Assembly: GCF_001667925.1 (NCBI RefSeq)
Contig: NZ_LZJR01000076.1
Location: 1-64,000, forward strand
Length of the DNA: 64,000 bases
Source of the DNA: Mycobacterium sp. E2479
GTDB taxonomy: Bacteria; Actinomycetota; Actinomycetes; Mycobacteriales; Mycobacteriaceae
Reading direction: 5' to 3'
Shown here: positions 35,990-43,705 of the stretch, one piece after another
Layout of the letters: every line of letters begins with the position of its first letter
Position numbering within the stretch: position 1 is the first letter of the stretch
Translations under genes and position numbers: made by a program
Notes under the pieces: generated by a model
Database searches by the model: none
Told to the model about the DNA's origin: nothing
The model's input: only the letters and a program-made list of their open reading frames with translations

Positions 35990-36774
35990 CAATCGCTCAT
36001 GGGCAGCACGAACGACGGTGTCAGCCTTTGCGGTTCACCCCCACGGCGCACCGCCGTCCCGGCGACATAGAACTCGACCGTGTGATGTCCCCACGCATAA
36101 TTCGAGATGGCAAAGTGCACCCCGACGACGCCGTTGCCGCCGTCGCGTTCCGCTTCAGTTTGCATGCGCGCCATCGCGAGTTCCCGAGCTTGGTAGCTGC
36201 CTTGGGTCCACTGCGGCATCTCCGCGTTGCGTCCCACTTGACCGAGGGTGCGCAAGAAGCCTTGCACGGCAATGTGAAACACACAGTTGCCCATCACGAA
36301 AGCGACCGGGGCGAACCCGGTCCGCAAGAGGGTCGTCAGATCCTGACCGGACAGGTGGCTGGTGAAGGCCTGTCCGTTGGGACGCCGATACGAGCCGGGC
36401 TTCTCCACGTACCGCACCGCAGTGCCCACGGCGATGAACTCGAGGTGCTCGCCCTCACCCTGGTGGCGCCATTCGAGGCGAAAGCCCACTACCCCGTCAG
36501 CACCCAGCGCGTCGGCCTCGGCCTGCATTCGTGACATCGCGTTCCAGCGGGCGCGGTAGGTCGCGTCGGTGAGCACGGGAAGTTCGGATTGTTGCCTGAT
36601 CCCGGTGAACTGATAGCCCACGTGGTAGACCGAAACCCCCATCACCAGCTCGATGGGTTCGAATCCGGCCCCGTGCAGCAGAGCGAACTCATTGATCGAC
36701 AGGTCGGACGTGAATACCTCACCCGCGTGGGAGAGTCGTTCGCTGGCGATCGGATCAAGCGGGTTCGGTTGCAT
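35989..36774 (-). CDS. Duplicated YbjQ-like (heavy-metal-binding domain) protein
   Basis: A 261-residue protein from ATG 36774 (MQPNPLDPIASERLSHAG); AGGAGGG lies 9 bp upstream. It contains two tandem copies of one domain. Copy 1 has GFEPIELVMGVSVYHV, RMQAEADALGADGVVGFRLE and LEFIAVGTAVRY. Copy 2 has GFAPVAFVMGNCVFHI, RMQTEAERDGGNGVVGVHFA and VEFYVAGTAVRR. The A-x-GA(D/N)(A/G)VVG(V/F) pattern is that of the YbjQ/UPF0145 family, which assembles as a pentamer. Two copies in one chain are unusual. Function unknown. Confidence 0.75.
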   Translation of the reverse strand: MQPNPLDPIASERLSHAGEVFTSDLSINEFALLHGAGFEPIELVMGVSVYHVGYQFTGIRQQSELPVLTDATYRARWNAMSRMQAEADALGADGVVGFRLEWRHQGEGEHLEFIAVGTAVRYVEKPGSYRRPNGQAFTSHLSGQDLTTLLRTGFAPVAFVMGNCVFHIAVQGFLRTLGQVGRNAEMPQWTQGSYQARELAMARMQTEAERDGGNGVVGVHFAISNYAWGHHTVEFYVAGTAVRRGGEPQRLTPSFVLPMSD

Positions 36775-37773
36775 CGTGGAAGACCCTCCTGCGGTTGGCC
36801 TGGATAGCGTAGGTCCCGCGAGCGCCACGCATACGCATAACGTGCGATTTTACCGGGAAGCTCGGTCGGCACCGACCGTCCGCGGCGCACCTCGTCATGA
36901 CCTTGCGATCACCGGGCCGCCCGGCCTAGGACGCGGCCGGTCAATAGTTTGCCGGCGCCCCAGGGCGGTGCTTCACTGTGCTACAGATCAGGTGGTGAAT
37001 GTCGGGCACCGACCACGGTCCGGCTGCGTGGTGATCGCGGTAGCGCATTAGTGCGGTGTTTGGTGGTCGAGGCGACCGACGAAACCGTCTGCCGCAACCG
37101 AGGATTCGACCTTCTTACAGCACGCGACAAATCGCCGGCGAGATGGATGCCGCGTAGCGGATCTCACCGTATCGAGCAAACGGACACCGGGTGATTGGGC
37201 GGAATGCCCCTTTGCACCGATCGGCGCGCCCGGCCCGCCGTCGCCGCCGCGGCCCGGGCGGGTAAGCGCCTCGACGGTTGCGCCCGCTGGAAATCGGTGG
37301 TTGCGTCTGCATCGTCGAGATCCATCGCAACCCAGCGAAATGTGTTTGCCACAGTGCCCGCCGTGACGTCCTTGGCCGCGGCGTGGACCGCAACGCCCCA
37401 GCTCGACTATGATATGGCGCGTCCACGACTGCCCTAACTCCCGGGCCCGCGGGCTTAGCTACCCCCCACTTGTACACCGCGGAAATTGTTCAGAATTCAT
37501 ATGAAGCTATTAACCTACGCGGTCGCCGGGCAGGGGGCAGGGGGGTATAGTCTGCAATGAAGTCCGTTATGGATGCGTCGCCGTTTAGCTCAAAGCGGTC
37601 CAGTCAGCCGCACGGCTACTGAGTTTGATATGGCTCCGGCGAATCAGCCCCAGTCAGTTCCTGCTCCTTCGTGCGTCGGCCAATCGACCGTCCGGCGGAT
37701 CGATATGCAGTAGGGGCGAGAATTGCGTGTGACTGCAACCGCCCACTGCATACGACTCTAGGAGAGAGTCAGC
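36775..37773. other. Long gene-poor interval upstream of sigma factor gene
   Basis: About 1 kb with no convincing gene on either strand. Open frames here are short, Arg/Pro-rich and lack ribosome-binding sites. A TATAGT-like -10 box lies near 37546-37551, preceded by a G-run. An AT-rich patch at about 37485-37515 could be a promoter. A long 5' leader or unannotated RNA for the sigma gene is possible but unsupported. Confidence 0.35.
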
Positions 37774-37842
37774 ATGCAAACTTGTTCTGCCGCAACCGTT
37801 TACCGGATTCATCGAGCGAACGTAGGGTGCGCCAGCCGATGA
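37774..37842 (+). CDS. 22-codon upstream ORF coupled to sigma factor gene
   Basis: ATG 37774 to TGA 37842 encodes a 22-residue peptide beginning MQTCSAATVYRIHRANVG. It is preceded by a strong AGGAGAGAG ribosome-binding site. Its TGA overlaps the ATG of the sigma gene (ATGA), whose own ribosome-binding site is poor. This is the classic arrangement for translation of the downstream gene by ribosomes that finish the upstream ORF. It could let amino-acid supply or ribosome state set sigma factor output. Seen directly in sequence; function inferred. Confidence 0.5.
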   Translation: MQTCSAATVYRIHRANVGCASR

Positions 37843-38648
37843 CCACTGTAATTTCTGCAACGCGGCCAGCCCCACCACCCACCGCCAGGACGGACGATTC
37901 CTACGACGATGTCGTCGAAATGTTCTTGGTACTGCAGCAGTTGCCCGCCGAATCGAACGAGTACGCCCACCAGCGCGAACGCATCGTGTCACGATGCCTG
38001 CCGCTGGCAGATCACGTGGCCAGTCACTTCGCCCGTCGGGGCGAAGGCCTCGAGGACCTGATTCAGGTCGCGCGGCTGGGGCTGATGAACGCCGTCAACC
38101 GATTCGACCCCGCGAAAGGGCCGAGCTTCATCGGTTTCGCCGTGCCCACCATGATGGGCGAGGTCCGGCGTTACTTCCGCGACTACAGCTGGGGCATGCG
38201 CGTGCCGCGGCGGCTGCGCGAGCTGCACGTGCAGATCAGCAGGACGACCGCTGAACTGTCCCAGCAGCTCGGGCGCGCACCCACCGCGGGCGAGCTGTCC
38301 CAGGTGCTCGAGGTTCCGCGCGAGGAGATCGTCGAGTGCCTCGTCGCGGGCGACGCCTACCGGCTCGACTCCCTCGATGCGCCGCTCGGCGCGGACAGCT
38401 CCGGAACGCCCCGCTCGGTGGCCGACTCGGTCGGCGACATCGATCCACAGATCGAACACATCACCAACCGGGAAGCGCTGCGGGTCTTGGTTGCCACCCT
38501 CCCGCAGCGTGAACGCGAGGTCTTGCGCATGCGGTTCTTCGAATCCATGACCCAGAGCCAGATCGCGGAGCGGATCGGCGTGTCGCAGATGCAGGTGTCC
38601 CGCATCCTGGCGAACACGCTGAGCTCGCTGCGCGATCGTCTCGAGTAG
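37839..38648 (+). CDS. SigF-family (SigB/F/G) RNA polymerase sigma factor
   Basis: A 269-residue group 3 sigma factor. Region 2 contains RCLPLADHVASHFARRGEG, DLIQVARLGLMNAVNRFDP and FAVPTMMGEVRRYFRD. Region 3 has VPRRLRELHVQI. The region 4 helix-turn-helix is MTQSQIAERIGVSQMQVSRIL. It resembles M. tuberculosis SigF (261 residues) at roughly half its positions, so it is either a diverged orthologue or, more likely, a SigF paralogue. No anti-sigma gene (rsbW/usfX-like) is adjacent, which is unusual for SigF itself. The start ATG is coupled to the upstream ORF. Confidence 0.92.
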   Translation: MTTVISATRPAPPPTARTDDSYDDVVEMFLVLQQLPAESNEYAHQRERIVSRCLPLADHVASHFARRGEGLEDLIQVARLGLMNAVNRFDPAKGPSFIGFAVPTMMGEVRRYFRDYSWGMRVPRRLRELHVQISRTTAELSQQLGRAPTAGELSQVLEVPREEIVECLVAGDAYRLDSLDAPLGADSSGTPRSVADSVGDIDPQIEHITNREALRVLVATLPQREREVLRMRFFESMTQSQIAERIGVSQMQVSRILANTLSSLRDRLE

Positions 38649-38765
38649 GCACTGGTTCCCACTAGGCGCTGCGTGGCATATCCTGCCGCGCAGCCCTGTA
38701 CTGTGCGACTGAAACGGGGCAACCCGAAGTTGTCGCCAGGAAGACCTGGAAGGGAGCTGGATTCG

Positions 38766-39377
38766 ATGAGGATGTCGCGAACGGTGGCCGCAGGCGTCGC
38801 AGTGACGGCGGCACTGGCGGTGTCGGTGACCGGCTGCGGCAGCAACAAGTCGTCGAAGTCGGGTTCGGCCACCTCGGCAATCTCGACCACCAGCTCCGCG
38901 CCGGCGTCATCGGCGCCCGCGCAGCCCAACGGATACGCCAAGCTGCTCATCCAGCCCAGTGACATCAATGCCCCGGTCCCCTTCACCGCCGGGCCCCCGA
39001 CCGACAATCCCAACGGCCAGCCGGGCGTGGCCACCACCTTCAAGGACGACGATGGTAGCCACGCGATCAAGGTGACCATCGCCGTTTATGACGATCCCGA
39101 GGATGCGACGAACGCGTTGAACACAGCGAAGGGTCAACAGGGCGGTGTAATCAAAGATCCCACGACGCAACCGTCGACCATTGGCAGTGGCGGAACGACG
39201 TTGATGGGCAATGCCCCGGACCGCAGCAAGGGGGTGGTGATCCTGCTCTTCACCGAGGGCAAGGCCTTTGCCACGCTGCAATTCGACGGGCCGAGCGACA
39301 CGCTGGCCCCGCCGGACTTCGTCAACGATGTTGGCCAAAAGCAAGATGCGGCCATCAAGAAGGGACTCGGCGGCTAG
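38766..39377 (+). CDS. Putative lipoprotein
   Basis: A 203-residue protein with a lipoprotein signal: MRMSRTVAAGVAVTAALAVS then VTG-C as lipobox, Cys at about residue 24. A Ser/Thr/Ala-rich linker follows, then a globular domain from about residue 55 (YAKLLIQPSDINAPVPFTA...). GAAGGGAG upstream supports the ATG at 38766. It resembles mycobacterial cell-envelope lipoproteins of unknown function. It lies between the sigma factor and a DUF2231 gene in the same direction; co-regulation by the sigma factor is possible. Confidence 0.82.
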   Translation: MRMSRTVAAGVAVTAALAVSVTGCGSNKSSKSGSATSAISTTSSAPASSAPAQPNGYAKLLIQPSDINAPVPFTAGPPTDNPNGQPGVATTFKDDDGSHAIKVTIAVYDDPEDATNALNTAKGQQGGVIKDPTTQPSTIGSGGTTLMGNAPDRSKGVVILLFTEGKAFATLQFDGPSDTLAPPDFVNDVGQKQDAAIKKGLGG

Positions 39378-39404
39378 GCGCTGCGCCACCGCTTCGGGGA
39401 TGCC

Positions 39405-39896
39405 ATGAACGTCATCAACGGCATGCCGGCCCATGCACTACTGCTGCATTTCGTGTTGGTGCTGGTGCCGCTAACCGCCCTGCTGGAAATCGTTTGCGGG
39501 CTCTGGCCGGCGGCCCGGCGCGGGCAGCTGATGTGGCTCACGCTGCTCCTGGCCGCGGCCACGATGGTATTGACACCCATCACCATCAACGCCGGCGGCT
39601 GGCTCTACGGCTTGCGAACGAATCCCAGCCCGATCCTGCGCGAGCACGCCGAGCGGGGCAGCCTGATGTCCTATTTCTCCGCCGCACTGCTGGCCGCCGC
39701 CGTCGTGCTGGTCGTGGTGGGACTGATCGAACGCCGATCCGGCAAGACCCGCGCCGCTACCCGGTTACTCGTCGCGATATTGGTGCTGGCGGTGGGAGTC
39801 TCGTCGATGGTCCAGATCTACCGCGTGGGCGACGCCGGTGCGAAATCGGTCTGGGGCACCGCGATTGCGCACCTGACGAACAACCATGCGGGTTGA
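39405..39896 (+). CDS. DUF2231 family membrane protein
   Basis: A 163-residue protein with four predicted transmembrane helices (about residues 10-30, 40-60, 90-110 and 120-138). The opening MNVINGMPAHALLLHFVLVL matches the DUF2231 signature (GxPxHxxxVH). Members are inner-membrane proteins of unknown role, sometimes tied to redox or haem proteins. It follows the lipoprotein gene by 27 bp. Confidence 0.85.
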   Translation: MNVINGMPAHALLLHFVLVLVPLTALLEIVCGLWPAARRGQLMWLTLLLAAATMVLTPITINAGGWLYGLRTNPSPILREHAERGSLMSYFSAALLAAAVVLVVVGLIERRSGKTRAATRLLVAILVLAVGVSSMVQIYRVGDAGAKSVWGTAIAHLTNNHAG

Positions 39897-39962
39897 CTAC
39901 GCCGCCCGCGGCAAAACCCTTCGATGCGTGGCCGCACGCTTGGCCGGAGTACCTGTTGCGCG

Positions 39963-40264
39963 CTAACCACATTCTGCGAATAGGGCGGTCGGCGTGAGAA
40001 GAAAGAGCCGAAACCGGCGCCCGCCGGCGAATTCCTGGGCGAGCCGATAATTCGGCCAGGACGCCAGCGCATCCTCCCACGCTTGGTCACGCTCCGCGCC
40101 ACCCGGCAGTTGCACCGTCGCCGCGAACGGGTGGCCATGACGGCGCACGGTGACCCGTTGCACCGCTTTAAGATTCGCCGACCAGGACGGGTGGCGCGCG
40201 TGCCCCCTGTTGGATCCGACCGACAGCAGGCCCTCGTGGAACGGGACGCATTGCTGCCCACTCG
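39963..40264 (-). pseudogene. 5'-truncated F420/deazaflavin-dependent nitroreductase
   Basis: The reverse-strand frame encodes only the C-terminal part of a DUF385/Ddn-type nitroreductase: VGSNRGHARHPSWSANLKA (the F420 phosphate-side motif), then RVTVRRHGHPF and the tail GGAERDQAWEDALASWPNY...LFLLTP. Full-length members are about 130-150 residues and have some 40 more residues at the N-terminus. Upstream the frame runs into an AT-rich region without a start codon; the first usable one is GTG at 40163, which cuts the conserved motif. It is therefore probably a dead remnant left by a deletion or insertion at about 40265. Confidence 0.65.
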
Positions 40265-40286
40265 AGTCCCGCCTTAGCGGGAAAAA

Positions 40287-40302
40287 TAAATTGCTTGATT
40301 TA
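40287..40302. promoter_or_regulatory. AT-rich palindrome TAAAT-N6-ATTTA, candidate TetR operator
   Basis: Perfect 5-bp arms lie in an AT-rich island 28 bp upstream of the TetR start at 40330. Position and symmetry suggest an operator or promoter overlap. Confidence 0.4.
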
Positions 40303-40329
40303 ATCTGACGCTAGGTGTTCACTGAGGCG

Positions 40330-41037
40330 ATGACTGCCGAGCGCGCCGCCCGCTCCGACCGGTCGACGGGCACCAGAGAGGCCATCTTGTCTGCTGCCGA
40401 GGTGCTTTTCGCCGAACGCGGGATGTACGCCGTGTCGAACCGGCAGATAAGCGAAGCGGCCGGACAGGGCAACAATGCCGCGGCGTGCTACCACTTCGGC
40501 ACCAGAGTCGACCTGCTCCGCGCTATCGATAGCAAGCATCGCGAGCCTATCGAGGAGCTGCGTGCCCAGATGTTAGCCGCCATCGGCGATTCGGCCGAGC
40601 TACGAGACTGGGTCGGCGCGTTGGTGCGCCCGTTGACCGATCACCTGTCCGCGCTGGGCACCCCGACCTGGTACGCGCGGTTCGCCGCGCAGGCCATGGC
40701 CGATCCGACGTACCGCCATGTGGTCACCAAAGACGCGCTGGCGTCGCCGTTGCTGGTGCGGACGCTTGACGGCATCAACCGCTGCCTGCCGGAGCTGCCC
40801 AAGCGAGTGCGCGCCGAACGAATGGTGATGGTCCGCAACCTGCTCATGCACACGTGTGCGGAACACGAAGGCGCACTGGCGGAGCACGGACCGCGGTCGC
40901 GTTCGGCGTGGCCCGTCGCCGCCGAAGGCCTGATCGACGCGATCGTCGGTCTGTGGCGCGCGCCGGTCCACGTGGGGGCGGCCGGCGGCGAACCAGTACA
41001 AGCGACCGCGCAGGTTGACCACCGAGGAGCACGGTGA
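40330..41037 (+). CDS. TetR family transcriptional regulator
   Basis: A 235-residue regulator. The helix-turn-helix is in YAVSNRQISEAAGQGNNAAACYHFGTRVDLLRAI (about residues 37-71), typical of the mycobacterial TetR group with a long C-terminal ligand domain. ATG 40330 was preferred over GTG 40315 because GAGG lies just upstream. Its stop overlaps the start of a P450 remnant (GTGA), which shows that it once headed an operon with a P450 gene. A palindrome lies in its promoter. Confidence 0.9.
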   Translation: MTAERAARSDRSTGTREAILSAAEVLFAERGMYAVSNRQISEAAGQGNNAAACYHFGTRVDLLRAIDSKHREPIEELRAQMLAAIGDSAELRDWVGALVRPLTDHLSALGTPTWYARFAAQAMADPTYRHVVTKDALASPLLVRTLDGINRCLPELPKRVRAERMVMVRNLLMHTCAEHEGALAEHGPRSRSAWPVAAEGLIDAIVGLWRAPVHVGAAGGEPVQATAQVDHRGAR

Positions 41038-41102
41038 CCGAAGGATCCACAGCCACCGATATCCCGGGGTTTCCGATGACGCGGGCGCCCGGCTGCCCGT
41101 TC
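41034..41102 (+). pseudogene. Cytochrome P450 N-terminal remnant
   Basis: From GTG 41034, overlapping the TetR stop, 23 codons read TEGSTATDIPGFPMTRAPGC then PF, the characteristic opening of a family of actinobacterial P450s. The frame then loses all resemblance and stops at 41141. The rest of the P450 is missing. At the break the sequence passes into the end of an amidohydrolase gene in another frame. Confidence 0.6.
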
Positions 41103-41106
41103 GTAT

Positions 41107-41287
41107 GTGCCAGATCGACGAGATCGGAATCGACAAGCTGATGTGGTCCTCCGATTACCCGCACAACGAAAGCACTTTCGGCTATTCGGAGAGGTCGCTC
41201 GCCGCGGTGGTCGACGCCGTCGGCCCCGACGATGCCGTTCGGGTTGTCGGCGACAATATCAGGAAGTTCCTGGGAATCTCCGCATGA
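41107..41287 (+). pseudogene. Amidohydrolase-2 C-terminal remnant
   Basis: About 60 codons correspond to the last sixth of a COG2159-type amidohydrolase: IDKLMWSSDYPHNESTFGYS, the metal-site Asp region, then VVGDNIRKFLGIS. Full-length proteins are about 350-420 residues, as the intact one at 60933-62201. The frame is +1 relative to the P450 remnant just upstream, so no fusion protein results. Its stop overlaps the start of the M24 peptidase gene (ATGA), a trace of the former operon. Confidence 0.72.
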
Positions 41288-42519
41288 CGAACTCACTGAC
41301 CGCCCACCCCTGCGCGCTCGACATCCCCGATGAGCCGGACTGGGCCCGCATGCGCACCGAGACCGCAGCGCGGCTGCGGTCCGCGATGGCCGAACACGGT
41401 GTCGACGCGCTGATCTTGCTGATGAACGGCTACGTCGGATACGCGACGGGCGCCAGCTGGCCGCTGCTGGACGCGGGCCTGTCACACGTGGAGCGCCCAG
41501 TCGCCGTCGTGCTCGCCGAGGACGTACATCCGCACCTGTTCATGCCGTTCCGCAGCGGGGCGTCGGCGGAGTATCCCGTGCCGGACGACCATCTGCATGG
41601 CCCCGCTTACCTCGAATCCGACTATGGTGTCCGTGATTTCGCGCGGACGCTGTCCGGTATCGTCCGGCCGGGAGCACACATCGCCGTCGACGAACTCACG
41701 GGTGCCATGCGGCGGGCGGCGGCCACGCTATTCCCCGCGGGGCCCCCGACGGATGCGGCGATCGTGCTCGGCGCCGCGCAATTGGTGAAGACCCGCGACG
41801 AGTTGTCGTGTCTGCGCACGGCGGCTCGCATCACCGAACAAGCGATCGTCGATGTGCAGCAGGCACTGAGGCCCGGCGTGCGACAGATCGATCTTTCGGC
41901 CACCTTCGTCCGGCGCGCGTTCGAACTCGGCGCCACCACCAACATGCTGGAGGCGATCTGGCAGGTGATGCCGATTTCGCGGGAGGAGGGGGTGTGGACG
42001 ACGCACGGTGATCTCGCGCTGCCGCTGCTCCCGACCGCTCGGGAACTGGCCACCGGCGATGTGTTGTGGACCGATATCAGCATCACCTACCACGGCTACT
42101 GCTCAGACTTCGGGCGCACCTGGATTGTCGGCGAGTCACCCACCCCGAGACAGCAAGACCAATTCCGGCGGTGGCGCGCGATTTTGGACGCCACGCTCGC
42201 GGTCACCAAAGCCGGCGTGACCTCGGGTGACTTGGCGCGCGCGGCGATCGCGGCAAACGGCGGCCGCAAACCATGGCTGCCGCACTTGTACCTGGGCCAC
42301 GGGATCGGTACCTACCCCGCCGAAGCTCCGATGATCGGAACGGATCTCGGCGAGGAGTTCGACGACAACTTCGTCTTTCCGCCCGGCATGGTTCTGGTGC
42401 TGGAACCCGTGGTGTGGGAGGACGGCACCGGAGGCTATCGCAGCGAGGAGATCGTGGTGATCACCGAAGAGGGCTACACACCGATTACCGACTACCCCTA
42501 TACCCCCTATGGTGACTGA
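41284..42519 (+). CDS. M24 (Xaa-Pro dipeptidase/creatinase) family metallopeptidase
   Basis: A 411-residue pita-bread-fold enzyme. Metal ligands are visible in the right order: Asp in LWTDISITYHGYCSDFGRTW (both aspartates), His in LGHGIGTYPAEAP, Glu in LVLEPVVWEDG, and Glu in YRSEEIVVIT. It would hydrolyse Xaa-Pro or C-N bonds using two metal ions. An N-terminal creatinase-like domain of about 170 residues precedes the catalytic domain. Its 3' end overlaps a second, degenerate M24 gene. Confidence 0.88.
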   Translation: MTNSLTAHPCALDIPDEPDWARMRTETAARLRSAMAEHGVDALILLMNGYVGYATGASWPLLDAGLSHVERPVAVVLAEDVHPHLFMPFRSGASAEYPVPDDHLHGPAYLESDYGVRDFARTLSGIVRPGAHIAVDELTGAMRRAAATLFPAGPPTDAAIVLGAAQLVKTRDELSCLRTAARITEQAIVDVQQALRPGVRQIDLSATFVRRAFELGATTNMLEAIWQVMPISREEGVWTTHGDLALPLLPTARELATGDVLWTDISITYHGYCSDFGRTWIVGESPTPRQQDQFRRWRAILDATLAVTKAGVTSGDLARAAIAANGGRKPWLPHLYLGHGIGTYPAEAPMIGTDLGEEFDDNFVFPPGMVLVLEPVVWEDGTGGYRSEEIVVITEEGYTPITDYPYTPYGD

Positions 42520-43630
42520 GGTCCTGCCCGACGCGCGCGCTTTGCGTTCGGGCCGTCGCGAACGGGCGCTGGTCCAGATGGAGCGGCACGGCCTCGACAT
42601 CCTGGTGCTGGGCCGGCAGGCCAACATCCGTTACGTCACCGGCGCCCCGCAGCTGTGGATCGCCGGCACCCGGCCCTTCGGTCCGATGTGTGTGCTGGTG
42701 CGCGCCACCGGAGACATCTACCTCAACAGCACCGACGATGAGGGTGTTCCGGAGGAGATCGGTCGCGATCACCTGTATGGGCTGGCCTGGAACCCGATAA
42801 CGCTCATCGACGTCCTGAAGAAGATCGACGGAGCCGAGTCGGCCCGGCGGGTCGGAACCGACGCGATCACACCGACTTTCGCCGCACTGTTACCCGACGC
42901 GTTTCCCAATGCCGAGCTGGTCGACGCCGAGCCTGCGATGCGTGCGGCGCGGCGCATCAAGACGGCCGATGAAATCGCGGCGATGGATCAGGCATTGCGT
43001 GTCGCCGAACACGGACTGGCCACCGCGCTGGGCGAATTGGCGCCGGGTGTTTCGGAGCGGACGCTGGCCGGGGTGATGATGGAGGCCATGGCCGCGGGTG
43101 GGGTGAGCACGCCCGCCACCCAGGACGCCGCGTGGGTGACGTCGCGAGAACAGCCGGGGCGGTGCGCTGCCGCGCACGAGGTCGGGTCGGGCGACCTCGT
43201 GGCCTTTGCCGCCGGCGCCCTGGCCAATGGCTACGTCGCCGAGGTCGGCCGAACCTGGCCGGCCGGTGCTAGCGTCACCGCCGAGGCCCGCGAGCTCTTC
43301 GAGCGCTCGGATCGGTTGTACGCCAGGATGCTTGCCGCCTGCCGGGCAGGCGCGGACACCCGCGATCTGCTTGCCGCGTATGACGCGGCGGGTGAACCGA
43401 TCCCGGCCATGCCGGTCGCGCACGGCCTGGGCCTGGGGTTCGATCCGCCGGTAGTGTCCGAAGCGCTCTTGGCCGCAGGCGAACACAACCGACTCGACGC
43501 CGGGATGGTGTTGGCGCTCACCGCGTATGTGTGGCAGCAGGGCGTCGGCGCGGTGTTCCGTCGAGACACGGTGCATATCACCGACAATGGCGTCGAGGTA
43601 CTGACCACCAGCCCGTCCTGGGCCCACTGA
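42509..43630 (+). CDS. M24-family protein lacking metal ligands (probable pseudoenzyme)
   Basis: A 373-residue M24-fold protein overlapping the preceding gene by 11 bp. The fold is clear (RQANIRYVTGA, RIKTADEIAAMDQALRVAEHG, HGLGLGF). The dimetal site is not: the first Asp pair is replaced (LVAFAAGALANGYVAEVGRTW), the LEP Glu is changed (LALTAYVW) and the last Glu is Asp (RRDTVHIT). Only the His remains. It probably cannot hydrolyse peptides by the normal route and may be a partner of the active M24 protein. Confidence 0.82.
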   Translation: MVTEVLPDARALRSGRRERALVQMERHGLDILVLGRQANIRYVTGAPQLWIAGTRPFGPMCVLVRATGDIYLNSTDDEGVPEEIGRDHLYGLAWNPITLIDVLKKIDGAESARRVGTDAITPTFAALLPDAFPNAELVDAEPAMRAARRIKTADEIAAMDQALRVAEHGLATALGELAPGVSERTLAGVMMEAMAAGGVSTPATQDAAWVTSREQPGRCAAAHEVGSGDLVAFAAGALANGYVAEVGRTWPAGASVTAEARELFERSDRLYARMLAACRAGADTRDLLAAYDAAGEPIPAMPVAHGLGLGFDPPVVSEALLAAGEHNRLDAGMVLALTAYVWQQGVGAVFRRDTVHITDNGVEVLTTSPSWAH

Positions 43631-43705
43631 AATCACTTGTGCCACTGTGGCTTCACTGGCATCAGGGTGGCGCTTTTTGTCGGTAGGCTCCGCTAGCTTC
43701 GAGGT

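Noticed and set aside
36829..37670. Possible genes in the 1-kb interval before the sigma factor
   Set aside because: Open frames are short, Arg/Pro-rich, lack ribosome-binding sites and match no family I know.
40268..40281. Hairpin CCCGC-CTTA-GCGGG as an intrinsic terminator
   Set aside because: It is followed by A-rich, not T-rich, sequence on the forward strand, and no gene ends just upstream of it on the reverse strand.
41034..41287. P450-amidohydrolase fusion gene
   Set aside because: The two parts are in different frames, and the P450 frame stops at 41141, so no fusion protein can be made.
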